This document shows, one piece after another, positions 22,292-31,321 of a DNA stretch of 34,456 nt. A program made the position numbers and the translations under genes. Every line of letters starts with the position of its first letter. The stretch's first letter is position 1. The notes under the pieces were generated by a model. That model saw only the letters and a list, made by a program, of their open reading frames with translations. It was not told the origin of the DNA and made no database searches. Source of the stretch: Candidatus Anoxychlamydiales bacterium (GTDB taxonomy: Bacteria > Chlamydiota > Chlamydiia > Chlamydiales > SM23-39); NCBI GenBank assembly GCA_011065175.1, contig JAAKFE010000009.1, positions 1 to 34,456 of the forward strand, read 5' to 3'.

Positions 22292-23695
22292 TCAAGTAAG
22301 ATCAAAAAGCTTTTTACCTAGCTTGGTAACTGAAAAACAATCTCTTCCATTTAAAGAACCAATAGCGACAATGCATGATTCAAAAAGTTTTTCAAAAATA
22401 ACTTTTTTAATAAATATTAGCTCTTCTTTAGAGTGTGAAGGAATCGAGTATTTATAGGTTTTTCCCATATGCTTGATCTTAACTAGTTGGTCATCTAAAA
22501 CAGCAGATAAGATGCCTTTTGCAAAATCATCAAAATAAACCCAAGAAGAATCTAAAACTCTTGTTATACTTTTTTCAGCTTCTCTTATAGATTTTTCATT
22601 TATTAAATGGCTAAAAGATTTTGCGCTATCAAGAGTATTTAAAGGATGATAATAAAGATGCAGAGCTTTGTTTTCTAAATTGAAATCTAACCATTTTTTT
22701 GCAGAAGAAGTAAATTGTAGTAGATCCTTTTTTTGGGTTAAAAACTCAATTTTTAATAATTTATTAATAATAGAGTCTATATAAGATTTAGAAATTATTA
22801 TATCGGGATCTTTTATTGAAAGTTCCTTTTTTATGGTTTTTTCTATTGAACTTTTTGAAATAGGTTTTTTTGCCATTTTTAAAACGGAGCTTAAGTCTTC
22901 TACAAACCCAAAATCTATCTTTCTTTTGCGAATTAGTTTTTTTGTATCTTTTATACTTAAAGTTTTGGTCTTATTTAAATATTGAAGATAATCTTTATAT
23001 TCATGAAATGGTGTTATTATCTCTACATAACCATTATCAGTTTTTTTATAAGACTGGAAACATAAAAGGTTAAACTCTAGTAAAAGAATGATCTCTAAAT
23101 ATTTTTCTTTTTCTAAAGAATGTTTTTTTTGCAAAGCAGATGATTCTACTTCAAAGTTCTCTGAATTATAGACGTCTTCTACAATGCCTAAAAATGTTGG
23201 GTTTTCACATTCAATATTTTCTAGATGCCTTTGAAATATTTGAGGAGTTAGGAAATATTTATCAATAATAGATGTAAAAATATTATTAGAAGATTTTGGA
23301 ATTGAATACCAAATCGGTAAAATATGAATTGGTATTTTATGTAAAAGGTTATTTATAAATAAAAGATCGGGTTTAAAGTTTTCTTCAAATCTTTGATATT
23401 CAAATTCAAAATATTTACGCATTTTTTTATCGATATTGATAATTTCTCCATCGATTTTTAAAAGATTTGTTTTTTCAAATTTTTTTAAAACAGCTAAAAT
23501 CTTTTTTTCTGGGATATCTAAATCTTTAGATAATTTGTTTATAGATGTCTTAATTGAGCTATATAAGATTTCTTCTAAAATGCTTAGTTCAAATACAGTG
23601 AGCTTAGAGAGCATTACTCTATTTTCAATGTCTTGTTTATAATTATAATCTAAAAGACAAATCTTATTTTTACGAATCTGTGATATTTCTAACAT
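22292..23695 (-). CDS. unrecognised protein, possible winged-helix domains
   Basis: A 467-residue soluble protein that I cannot name. Residues about 30-85 (LTVFELSILEEILYSSIKTS, then KLSKDLDIPEKKILAVLKKF) look like a winged-helix or HTH module. A second helical domain near 280-340 has a similar look. The middle part has HILPIWYSIPKSSNNIF and YLTPQIF-like text. There are no membrane segments or signal peptide. Its stop overlaps the first possible smpB start, so it is the first gene of a short operon with smpB. A regulatory or nucleic-acid-binding role is only a guess. Confidence 0.6.
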   Translation of the reverse strand: MLEISQIRKNKICLLDYNYKQDIENRVMLSKLTVFELSILEEILYSSIKTSINKLSKDLDIPEKKILAVLKKFEKTNLLKIDGEIINIDKKMRKYFEFEYQRFEENFKPDLLFINNLLHKIPIHILPIWYSIPKSSNNIFTSIIDKYFLTPQIFQRHLENIECENPTFLGIVEDVYNSENFEVESSALQKKHSLEKEKYLEIILLLEFNLLCFQSYKKTDNGYVEIITPFHEYKDYLQYLNKTKTLSIKDTKKLIRKRKIDFGFVEDLSSVLKMAKKPISKSSIEKTIKKELSIKDPDIIISKSYIDSIINKLLKIEFLTQKKDLLQFTSSAKKWLDFNLENKALHLYYHPLNTLDSAKSFSHLINEKSIREAEKSITRVLDSSWVYFDDFAKGILSAVLDDQLVKIKHMGKTYKYSIPSHSKEELIFIKKVIFEKLFESCIVAIGSLNGRDCFSVTKLGKKLFDLT

Positions 23696-23787
23696 AATAT
23701 ATTACTTACCTAAGTGCCTGGATGCAATATATGTTAAATTGGGCTTTTGAATCAAGTTATAATTTAAAGTTATTTTAAAGAAAAAAA

Positions 23788-25044
23788 TTAACTTTTCGAT
23801 TTTAATTTCCTTAATTTGTCGAAATATACATATCTTTTTTTCATTTCTTTTTCAAAACCTATATCTTTTGGGAAATAAAATTGCTCTCTTGAAATATCCT
23901 CAGGGAAATAACTTTGTCCAGAAAAGCAATCTTTTTCATCATGATCATACTTATAGCCTTTTGAATAGCCAAGATCTTTCATAAGTTTTGTCGGAGCATT
24001 TAATATGTGTTTGGGAGCAGATAGGTGAGAAGTTTTTTCAGCTAAGGTATTTGCTTTTTCAAAAGCTTCATATACTTTGTTGCTTTTAGGCGCTAGAGCT
24101 AGATAAATCACTGCCTGAGCTATTGCAAGTTCACCTTCAGGAGAACCTAACCTTCGATAAGTCTCATCTGAGAGCATCGCTATTTTTAAAGCATTAGGAT
24201 CTGCAAGTGAAATATCTTCTATGCTAATTCGAATAAGCCTTCTTGTGATGTAAAGAGGGTCTTCTTTGCCCTTAAACATTCTAGCCAGCCAATATAAAGC
24301 TGCATCTGAGTCCGATCCTCTAATCGATTTATGCAACGCTGAAATCAAGTTATAGTGAATATCAGATGATTTATCATAATTTGAGGGTTTTTTTTGCAGA
24401 AATTTTAAAATGTCATCTAAATCATTTTCTTTGTTTTCTTTTAGACTTTCTAGATTTTCAATCATATTGATTAAGTGTCTTGCATCGCCTAAAGACTCCT
24501 CTAAAATATATTTTTTTGCTTTTGTAGTTAAATTTAAAGGGCCATATTTTTTCTCATAGCTCAATAATATTTCACTTAAGTCTTTAATCTCTAAGGCATT
24601 TAGCTCAATTACTCTAAATCTGGAAATCAATGCATTATTCAAAGAAAAAGAGGGGTTTTCGGTTGTAGCACCAATTAGCGTTATCGTTCCATCTTCAACA
24701 AATGGCAAAAATGAATCTTGCTGAGCTTTGTTAAATCTGTGAATTTCATCTACAAATAAAATGGTTGGAATATTAAAAAGAGGGCTAGCTTTCGCATCAT
24801 TTACAATTTTTTTTATCTCAGAGGTTGATCCAAATACTGCGCTCATCTTGATGAAATTTGTATTAAAGGCTTTTGCATAAAGTTTTGCAAGGGTTGTTTT
24901 TCCAGATCCAGCTGGTCCAAAAAATAAAATGGAGATCGGTTTTTTTGCTTCAATCACTTTTTTTAGCCAAAAAATAGACTTTTCATGTCCAAAAACTTCA
25001 TCAAATGAAGAGGGTCTTAATAAATCAGAAAGTGGTCTAGTCAT
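23788..25044 (-). CDS. rarA: replication-associated recombination protein A (MgsA/RarA)
   Basis: A 418-residue AAA+ ATPase. RPSSFDEVFGHEKSIFWLKK opens it. Walker A is FFGPAGSGKTTLAK, Walker B is ILFVDEIHRFNKAQQD, sensor 1 is IGATTENPSF, and the arginine-finger text SRFRVIEL follows. The C-terminal part has DSDAALYWLARM and ISIEDISLADPNAL, which are diagnostic for RarA/WRNIP1. It acts at stalled replication forks. It lacks no visible catalytic residue. No strong ribosome binding site precedes the ATG. It is the first of the leftward group that ends with recF. Confidence 0.94.
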   Translation of the reverse strand: MTRPLSDLLRPSSFDEVFGHEKSIFWLKKVIEAKKPISILFFGPAGSGKTTLAKLYAKAFNTNFIKMSAVFGSTSEIKKIVNDAKASPLFNIPTILFVDEIHRFNKAQQDSFLPFVEDGTITLIGATTENPSFSLNNALISRFRVIELNALEIKDLSEILLSYEKKYGPLNLTTKAKKYILEESLGDARHLINMIENLESLKENKENDLDDILKFLQKKPSNYDKSSDIHYNLISALHKSIRGSDSDAALYWLARMFKGKEDPLYITRRLIRISIEDISLADPNALKIAMLSDETYRRLGSPEGELAIAQAVIYLALAPKSNKVYEAFEKANTLAEKTSHLSAPKHILNAPTKLMKDLGYSKGYKYDHDEKDCFSGQSYFPEDISREQFYFPKDIGFEKEMKKRYVYFDKLRKLKSKS

Positions 25045-25222
25045 TTAATTATGTGGTTATTAAATTTAATAAATATTAAATATTATTATTTTTTTAAAAT
25101 CAATAAGCTTTTGATATTCAGTTGTTTTTGAAAACCAAATAAAAAAAATACTTGATTAAAAATGTCATATTTGAGAGTTAATAAAGAGTGAGGAACTTCT
25201 AATTTTAAGGAAGGAATATTTT

Positions 25223-25429
25223 ATGAAAAAAATCGATATATTTGTATTAATTTTACTAATTATTGGTGGAATTAACTGGGGATTTTGGGGTGTTGTTGAT
25301 TTCAACATCATAGATTATATATTTGGAAGACTTTGGATTGACAAAGTAATCTACTTCTTAGTTGGAGTGAGCGCATTTTATGCATTGTTCAGATGGAAAT
25401 GCTTTTGCTGCTTTGGGAAGAAAAAATAG
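25223..25429 (+). CDS. DUF378 small membrane protein
   Basis: A 68-residue protein with two membrane helices. LILLIIGGINWGFWGVVDFN is the hallmark of DUF378 (YuzA-like), followed by the second helix VIYFLVGVSAFYALF and a short Cys/Lys tail (CFCCFGKKK). Its function is unknown. A strong ribosome binding site (AAGGAAGG) precedes the ATG, and a clear terminator follows, so it is a single-gene transcript. Confidence 0.85.
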   Translation: MKKIDIFVLILLIIGGINWGFWGVVDFNIIDYIFGRLWIDKVIYFLVGVSAFYALFRWKCFCCFGKKK

Positions 25430-25445
25430 TAATCTAATCCTTTTT

Positions 25446-25487
25446 GGGTTCTTTAAAATCAATTATTGCTTTTAAAGAACCCTTTTT
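25446..25487 (+). terminator. Rho-independent terminator after DUF378
   Basis: GGGTTCTTTAAAA (25446-25458) pairs perfectly with TTTTAAAGAACCC (25470-25482), a 13-bp stem with an 11-base loop. Five Ts follow directly. Confidence 0.9.
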
Positions 25488-25860
25488 ATTTCACTAAATA
25501 TCTTTCTTTCAAAGTCTTATGTATTTTTTATCATAAATAAACTTAATGTAATTCTTTTTACAATTAATGATTATTTAAAAATTAATTAGCGTGATAAAGA
25601 TCAATATTTGATAAATATATAAATAATTACAAAAAAAATTAAACTAATTTAAATTTTTTTTTAAAAAAAAATATAAAAAAAATAGCGTTGAGATATATTT
25701 ATAAAGCCTATTTATTAGTTTTGTAATTATTTAGTTTAAGAAAAATAATAAAAATTATTTGTTTTTTATATTTAATTTATTATATTTAAAAGTATAAGAG
25801 GTAAATGGAAGTAAAGGGTATTTACCCAAAAATTATTTTACATAGAATAAATAAACGACA
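25488..25860. other. extremely AT-rich intergenic region
   Basis: About 370 bases of almost pure A/T with no open gene. It ends in GGGTATTTACCC (25817-25828, a small hairpin) shortly before the Hc2-like gene. It probably contains that gene's promoter, but many TATAAT-like strings make a choice impossible. Confidence 0.5.
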
Positions 25861-25871
25861 AGGAGGACCCT

Positions 25872-26048
25872 ATGTTAAAAAGAAAAAAAAGAAAAACAGC
25901 TAAGAAAACAGTAGCTAAAAAAACAGCTAAAAGAAAAACAGTTAAAAAACCAGCTAAAAGAAAAACAGTTAAACGAAAAACAAAAAAAGCTACAAAAAAA
26001 GCTCCTGCTAAAAAAACAACTAAAAAAAGAAGAAAAGCAAAAGCTTAA
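25872..26048 (+). CDS. Hc2-like lysine-rich histone-like protein
   Basis: A 58-residue protein built of Lys (26), Arg (7), Ala, Thr and Val only, apart from single residues and three prolines or fewer, with imperfect repeats such as AKRKTVKKPAKRKTVKRKT. This is the composition of the chlamydial late histone-like protein Hc2 and of similar bacterial H1-like proteins, which compact DNA. Known Hc2 proteins are longer, so this is a short form or a relative. AAGGAGGA lies just before the ATG, the strongest ribosome binding site in the window, which suggests high expression. A terminator follows. Low-complexity sequence limits family assignment. Confidence 0.75.
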   Translation: MLKRKKRKTAKKTVAKKTAKRKTVKKPAKRKTVKRKTKKATKKAPAKKTTKKRRKAKA

Positions 26049-26079
26049 CTCTTTGATTTTAAGTTTTTAATAAAAGAAT

Positions 26080-26115
26080 CGAGCAAGACCGCTAGGTCGA
26101 GTTCGGTTTTTTTTT
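26080..26115 (+). terminator. terminator after the Hc2-like gene
   Basis: CGAGC pairs with GTTCG (one G-T), and GACC pairs with GGTC around a GCTA loop, followed by nine Ts. The far strand also has a T-rich stretch after the stem, so it may serve the convergent gene as well. Confidence 0.75.
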
Positions 26116-26440
26116 ATTCTGCTCCAAAAATTTTTAAAATCTTTAAAAGTTCATATATAAAAACAAAAAAACTAAGAGCGGCTAAAACTCCTTGAAAAAA
26201 CTGATGAGTCTGAGAAAAATTATATCCATAAAATATTGCAAGTAAAAAAGATAAAACCAAAAGAATATAAAATGATGGTTTTTTTTCCATCATCATAAAA
26301 AAGACATTTGCAAGAATTACTATGCCAAGACCTACTTCAACAACTAAAGAAGTTAGTTGATTAGTAAATCTAAAAGCCATTATTCCACTTAAGATAATAA
26401 TTAAGCCATAGATGAGCGAGATAAAAGATGTTGTCTTCAT
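26114..26440 (-). CDS. small membrane protein, possibly TMEM14-like
   Basis: A 108-residue protein with four hydrophobic segments, beginning TTSFISLIYGLIIILSGIMA. The four-helix plan and the opening YG...GG-like helix recall the TMEM14 family, but the match is weak. The frame is open upstream to 26644. The ATG at 26438-26440 is chosen because AAAGGAG lies eight bases before it, and because the upstream part overlaps an inverted-repeat region and looks non-coding. The function is unknown. It converges with the Hc2-like gene at a shared terminator. Confidence 0.6.
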   Translation of the reverse strand: MKTTSFISLIYGLIIILSGIMAFRFTNQLTSLVVEVGLGIVILANVFFMMMEKKPSFYILLVLSFLLAIFYGYNFSQTHQFFQGVLAALSFFVFIYELLKILKIFGAE

Positions 26441-26498
26441 AAATTTTTCTCCTTTGTAATATATATAATCATAATTTAAAATAAATATAAAATCCAAA

Positions 26499-26747
26499 TA
26501 CTGCCAGCTATTCCCGAAAGATTTTTGCGCTCTATGAAAAAAAATGCTTTTTTTAATTTTCTTTTCGTAAATATTTTTGAAAATCAAAAAATTCCCTAGT
26601 GGAGTAAAATGAGCTTGAAAAGTTAATTTCAAATAAAAAAGCAACTTTAATGATAGATAAAATTAAAAAGACATAATTTAAAAATTTTTAAAATTAATAT
26701 TAGGTGATAATATTTAAATTAAAAGCTTTCGGGAATTGCTGAAAATA
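26499..26747. repeat. inverted repeat pair, 249 bp outer span, no gene inside
   Basis: CTGCCAGCTATTCCCGAAAG (26501-26520) and CTTTCGGGAATTGCTG (26726-26741) are imperfect inverted copies. CTTTCGGGAAT is exact and the agreement continues with about one mismatch in five. The AT-rich stretch between them encodes nothing convincing. It may be a small non-autonomous element or a pair of regulatory sites. No target duplication was found. The rest of the gap (26441-26809) shows nothing else. Confidence 0.4.
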
Positions 26748-26809
26748 CTGCAATTTATATATTCAAAAGATTGGAATTTTAGTATAAACTAACTAGAAAA
26801 TTTCGAAAA

Positions 26810-27451
26810 ATGAATATGGATACTAAAATTTTTTCAAAAAAAGATCTGAGTGATCAAAATTTCAAAAATATTATAGATTACTTAGAAGCATCTAAAGTGA
26901 TAGCATTTCCAACAGAGACTGTCTATGGCCTTGGTGCTCATATATTTAAGAAAAGAGCTATCGAAAAAATATATGTTTTAAAAAAAAGAGATAAAAATAA
27001 AGCATTGATTGTTCATCTAGGAAGAGTTGAAGATGTAAAAAAAGTAGCTAAAGAGATTCCAAGTGATTTTTATAAATTGGCAAATAACTTTTTTCCAGGC
27101 CCTTTAACGGTCATTTTAAAGAAAAGAGATAATATTTCATCTCTTATATCTTCAGGCTCAACAATAGCTGTTAGAATGCCTGATAATTACTATACTCAAA
27201 AACTAATCAACTTATTAGGAAATCCAATAGTTGGAACTTCTGCAAATATATCAAATAGTAAAAGTCCTATTAATGCTAAGATGGTTTTAGATGCTTTTTT
27301 TAATAAAATTCCAGCTATTATCGATACAGGTATGTGTGAACTTAAAGTTCCCTCGACTATTATTTCTTTAGTTGAAAAACCATATAAAATATTAAGATAT
27401 GGTTCAATATCAAAAGATCAAGTAGACAAAGCTTTAAAATCTTCAAATTAA
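26810..27451 (+). CDS. tsaC: L-threonylcarbamoyladenylate synthase (Sua5/YciO/YrdC family)
   Basis: A 213-residue YrdC-fold protein. VIAFPTETVYGLGAHIF is the diagnostic opening. KIYVLKKRDKNKALIVHL contains the KxR...K binding segment, followed by FFPGPLTVIL, TIAVRMPDN and IVGTSANISNSKSP. It makes the threonylcarbamoyl-AMP used for t6A37 in tRNAs that read ANN codons. The length is that of TsaC-type or short Sua5 proteins; a separate C-terminal Sua5 domain is absent. Either Met1 or Met3 may be the start. It seems to be the first gene of the rightward group, but the 90-bp gap makes cotranscription with the next gene uncertain. Confidence 0.9.
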   Translation: MNMDTKIFSKKDLSDQNFKNIIDYLEASKVIAFPTETVYGLGAHIFKKRAIEKIYVLKKRDKNKALIVHLGRVEDVKKVAKEIPSDFYKLANNFFPGPLTVILKKRDNISSLISSGSTIAVRMPDNYYTQKLINLLGNPIVGTSANISNSKSPINAKMVLDAFFNKIPAIIDTGMCELKVPSTIISLVEKPYKILRYGSISKDQVDKALKSSN

Positions 27452-27542
27452 TTAATCCTAATTATATCTAAGTAGTTTTGTTAAAAAAGAGTTTACTTCA
27501 GTTTTTACATAATATATATCAAGGATGTGAAGGACAGGAAGG

Positions 27543-30251
27543 ATGGAAGAGTATAAATTTGATCCCTCTTTAAATATATTATATAAAGAGCAAAACAATT
27601 TAGATTTTATTTTTAATCCCAAAACTATTGCAATAATCGGTGCTTCTGCAAAAGAAAATAGTGTTGGGAAAACTCTCTCTCAAAATTTAGTAAACTCATC
27701 TTTTCAAGGGGAAATATTTTTAGTTAACCCTAAAAGAGATAGTATTTTAGGACAAAAAGTTTATTCTAGCATCAAAGATATCGATAAAAAAGTTGATTTA
27801 GCAATAATCGCAACTCCAGCTAATACAGTTCCTAATATAATCGCTGAGTTAGAAGAAAAAAATGTTTCTGCAGCTATTATAGTATCTGCTGGATTTAAAG
27901 AACTTGGCGAGAGTGGAAAAAAATTAGAAGATCAAATTCTTCAAAATAGAAAAAAGATAAGGATTATTGGGCCTAATTGTTTAGGAATTATGAATCCAAG
28001 TTTAAATCTTAATGCTACTTTCGCAAAAGATATGCCAAAGAGTGGAAATATTGCTTTTATTTCTCAATCTGGCGCATTGGGCGCTGCTGTTTTAGATTGG
28101 AGTATAAAAGAAAAAATAGGATTTAGTGCATTTGTATCAATTGGTTCTATGATAGATATTAATTTCGGGGATTTGATTAACTATTTTGGGGATGATCCAA
28201 ATACTAAAAGTATTTTGATTTATATGGAAAATGTATCAAATCCAAGAGAATTTCTATCAGCAGCCAGAGAAGTCGCTTTGACAAAGCCGATTATTTTAAT
28301 TAAAGCTGGAAAAACTAAAGAATCTCAGAAAGCAGCAACATCTCATACGGGGGCTTTAACGGGCAGCGATGAAGTATTAGATGCGGCTTTGAAAAGAGTC
28401 GGAGTCTTAAGGGTAGATACTATTGTAGATTTATTTAGAATGAATGAGATTTTATCGAAACAACCTATTCCTAAGGGTCCTAATCTAGCAATAGTGACAA
28501 ATGCAGGGGGGCCTGCTGTTATAGCAACTGATAGCTTAATAATTCATGGAGGAAAAATAGCTCCTCTTAAAAAGACTACATATGAAAAATTAAATGAATT
28601 TTTACCCTCTGCTTGGTCTCATAATAATCCGATTGATATTTTAGGGGATGCTACAGCAGATCTTTATTACAAGACTATAAAAGTAATAATTGAAGATGAA
28701 AATGTTGAGGGTATTTTGGTTATTTTAACTCCTCAATTCATGACAGATGCAACTTTAGTTGCTAATAAAATTAAAGAATTTTCAGATATAGGTAGGCCTA
28801 TTTTTGTAGCATGGATGGGAGCAAAATCTGTGGAAGAAGGTAGAAAAATTTTAGCAGCTAGCAATATTCCTGATTTTGAATTTCCAGATCTAGCATGCCG
28901 GTCTTTTGCTTATATGTGGACGTATCGTTATAATATAATTGGTATATATGAGACAGCTAAAGTTCAAAGTAAAATAGCAACTGAGTTAGAGATCAAAAAA
29001 CAAGAAAATATAATAACAGACATAATAAACAAAGCTAGAGATGAAAATAGAGTTATTTTAGATGAGGTTGAATCTAAAAATATCTTAAAAGCCTTTGATA
29101 TTCCGATAGTTGAGACTTTTATTGCGAAAGATCCAAATGAAGCTTGTCAAATTGCTGAAAAAATTGGATATCCAGTTGTTTTAAAAATTTATTCTAAAGA
29201 AATTACTCATAAAACAGATGTTAAAGGGGTAAAACTCAATTTACATAATTCTGCAGAAGTAAAAGATGCTTTTTTTGAGATTCAGAAATCTTTAAAAGAC
29301 CTTGGAAAGGAAAAATATTTTGATGGAGTTAGCGTTCAAAAGATGATTCTTTTAGATGGATATGAATTGATTCTTGGAAGCGCTGTTGATTCAGATTTTG
29401 GATCAATTATACTTTTTGGGACAGGAGGAGAGCTTGTCGAAGTATTTAAAGATAAAGCAATTGCGCTTCCGCCATTGACAATTACACTCGCAAAAAGATT
29501 AATTGAAAGAACGAAAATTTATCAGGCCCTAAAAGGAATTAGAGGAAAAAAAGCTATAAATTTAGACAAATTAGAGAAAATTTTAGTCGATTTTAGCTCA
29601 CTAATAGTGAGATATCCAGAAATTAAGGAGTGTGATTTAAATCCTCTTTTAGCAACTCAAGATGAGATTATTGCTTTAGATGTTAGAATAATACTTCATG
29701 AAAAAGATAAAAAATATCCCAAACTTGCAATAAAGCCATATCCTCTTCATTTAATTCAGAATTATAAATTAAAAGATGAAACTGAGATTGTAATTAGACC
29801 AATACATTCTGATGATGAACCACTTATAAAAGAATTTTATAAAGAGGTATCTGAAAAATCTTTAAAATCTTTTAAAGCAATTCCATATGATGATTTAGTT
29901 GCTCGTAAAAGACTCATTAGAATGTGTTTTATCGATTATGATAGAGAGATAACTTTAGTTTCTCAGCTAAAAGGTTTAGATGAGATTATAGCAATAGGTA
30001 GATTCACAAAACTTAAAAATTCAAATGATGGATTTTTCTCCCTTCTTGTTAAGGATATCTGGCATAAAAAAGGCCTTGGAAAAAAGCTTTTAGAAAACAT
30101 TATAAAAATAGCAAAAGAAGAAAATCTTAATTATTTAATATCTCAAATATTAGAAGATAATATTGCTGTTAAAAATCTCAGTGAAACTCTGGGATTTTCT
30201 TTTGAAAAAATAAAAGATCGACCGATCTTAAAACTTAGCTTAAAACTTTAA
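27543..30251 (+). CDS. ADP-forming acyl-CoA synthetase fused to a GNAT domain
   Basis: A 902-residue fusion. Residues 20-115 are the CoA-binding domain ([20 protein letters not shown]). Residues 150-455 are succinyl-CoA ligase-like domains with [12 protein letters not shown], in which His268 is the expected phosphorylated residue. Residues 490-715 are an ATP-grasp domain with [13 protein letters not shown], in which His556 matches the second catalytic His. Residues 745-902 are a GNAT domain ([14 protein letters not shown]). The layout equals that of protein acetyltransferases Pat/PatZ, in which the synthetase part is considered inactive. Here both histidines are kept, so acetyl-CoA + ADP + Pi to acetate + ATP is plausible. 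AGGAAGG precedes the ATG. It heads the fermentation block. Confidence 0.88.
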   Translation: MEEYKFDPSLNILYKEQNNLDFIFNPKTIAIIGASAKENSVGKTLSQNLVNSSFQGEIFLVNPKRDSILGQKVYSSIKDIDKKVDLAIIATPANTVPNIIAELEEKNVSAAIIVSAGFKELGESGKKLEDQILQNRKKIRIIGPNCLGIMNPSLNLNATFAKDMPKSGNIAFISQSGALGAAVLDWSIKEKIGFSAFVSIGSMIDINFGDLINYFGDDPNTKSILIYMENVSNPREFLSAAREVALTKPIILIKAGKTKESQKAATSHTGALTGSDEVLDAALKRVGVLRVDTIVDLFRMNEILSKQPIPKGPNLAIVTNAGGPAVIATDSLIIHGGKIAPLKKTTYEKLNEFLPSAWSHNNPIDILGDATADLYYKTIKVIIEDENVEGILVILTPQFMTDATLVANKIKEFSDIGRPIFVAWMGAKSVEEGRKILAASNIPDFEFPDLACRSFAYMWTYRYNIIGIYETAKVQSKIATELEIKKQENIITDIINKARDENRVILDEVESKNILKAFDIPIVETFIAKDPNEACQIAEKIGYPVVLKIYSKEITHKTDVKGVKLNLHNSAEVKDAFFEIQKSLKDLGKEKYFDGVSVQKMILLDGYELILGSAVDSDFGSIILFGTGGELVEVFKDKAIALPPLTITLAKRLIERTKIYQALKGIRGKKAINLDKLEKILVDFSSLIVRYPEIKECDLNPLLATQDEIIALDVRIILHEKDKKYPKLAIKPYPLHLIQNYKLKDETEIVIRPIHSDDEPLIKEFYKEVSEKSLKSFKAIPYDDLVARKRLIRMCFIDYDREITLVSQLKGLDEIIAIGRFTKLKNSNDGFFSLLVKDIWHKKGLGKKLLENIIKIAKEENLNYLISQILEDNIAVKNLSETLGFSFEKIKDRPILKLSLKL

Positions 30252-30306
30252 TTATCTGTAGTTTATCTATTAAATATTAAGATACTTAAAATATAAAAGA
30301 ATTTCT

Positions 30307-30335
30307 TTGACAATTTTATTTTTATCTTTTTTAAT
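30307..30335 (+). promoter_or_regulatory. candidate promoter of the ptb-thl-ackA-adc operon
   Basis: TTGACA (30307-30312), a 17-bp spacer and TTTAAT (30330-30335) lie about 50 bp before the ptb start. An imperfect inverted repeat (ATCTTTTTTAAT, 30324-30335, against ATTAAAAGAAGAT, 30340-30352) covers the -10 box. Confidence 0.45.
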
Positions 30336-30383
30336 GACGATTAAAAGAAGATAAAAAAAATAGCGTTTTAAAGAAGAAAAATA

Positions 30384-31313
30384 ATGTTAGAAAAATACCA
30401 AGAAAAAAATCAAAAATTTATAGAAAGGGCGTTAAAAATCTCTAAAAAGCTCCCTATAGCATCTGTTTATCCCTTAAATGAAGAAGCTTTAAAAGGAGCT
30501 ATTTTGGCTTTTGAGATGGGTCTTGTCGATCCTATAATTGTAGGGCCTAAAAATGAGCTTAATAAAATCGCTCAAAAAATAGATAAAGATTTATCTTTAT
30601 TTGAAGTTATAGACGTGTCCGATATGCAAGAGGCTGCTAAAAAGGCAGTTGAACTTGCTAAAAAAAATAAAGTAAAAGCTCTTTTAAAAGGATCGTTGGA
30701 TACTAGTATACTTCTCAAAGCTGTTCTTTCAAAAGAGACGGGCATTAGAACTAATAGAAGACTTAGCAATTGTTATATTTGCGATACTCCTTTTTATAAA
30801 AAACCATTAATTTACACAGATGTAGGAATTAACATTTTACCGAATCTAAAAACTAAGGTAGATATTTTATTAAATGCAATAGATGTAGCTAGATCGATTG
30901 GTATAGAAAAACCAAAAATTGCAATTTTAGCTTGTATTGAAAAAGTAAATGACGAAATTATATCAACATTAGATGCTAAAGCTTTGGTAGATATGGCAAA
31001 AGAAGGTATTTTTAAAGATGCTATGGTGGAAGGACCACTTTCTTTTGATATTGCTTTTTCTAAAAAAATTGCAGAGGATAAAAAATTTTCTTCTAAAGTA
31101 GCTGGAGATGTAGATATTGCTCTTTTCCCAAATCTTGATGCTAGTAATATTGCTGTAAAACAATTAGAGCTTTTTTCAAAAGCCGAATGTGGTAGTTTAG
31201 CTCTAGGAGCTACGGTGCCTATTTTAATAAATAGTAGAAATTCTTTAGCAAAAGAAAGAGCGCTTTCTTGCGTTTTTGCAAAATTATATTATGAAAATAT
31301 TTTAAACAAATGA
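30384..31313 (+). CDS. ptb: phosphate acetyl/butyryltransferase
   Basis: A 309-residue protein of the short Pta/Ptb family. It opens with the segment LPIASVYPLNEEALKGAILA, has GLVDPIIVGPKNEL and KALLKGSLDTSILLKAVLSK, and carries the characteristic VEGPLSFDIAFS. It would convert acetyl-CoA or butyryl-CoA and phosphate to the acyl phosphate. Substrate choice (acetate or butyrate) cannot be read. The partner kinase two genes downstream has the length of acetate kinase, which favours acetate. It is the first of four closely spaced rightward genes. Confidence 0.85.
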   Translation: MLEKYQEKNQKFIERALKISKKLPIASVYPLNEEALKGAILAFEMGLVDPIIVGPKNELNKIAQKIDKDLSLFEVIDVSDMQEAAKKAVELAKKNKVKALLKGSLDTSILLKAVLSKETGIRTNRRLSNCYICDTPFYKKPLIYTDVGINILPNLKTKVDILLNAIDVARSIGIEKPKIAILACIEKVNDEIISTLDAKALVDMAKEGIFKDAMVEGPLSFDIAFSKKIAEDKKFSSKVAGDVDIALFPNLDASNIAVKQLELFSKAECGSLALGATVPILINSRNSLAKERALSCVFAKLYYENILNK

Positions 31314-31321
31314 GATAAAAT

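Noticed and set aside
26441-26644. Upstream extension of the small membrane protein
   Set aside because: A good ribosome binding site lies directly before the ATG at 26440, and the extra 68 residues look like translated intergenic DNA.
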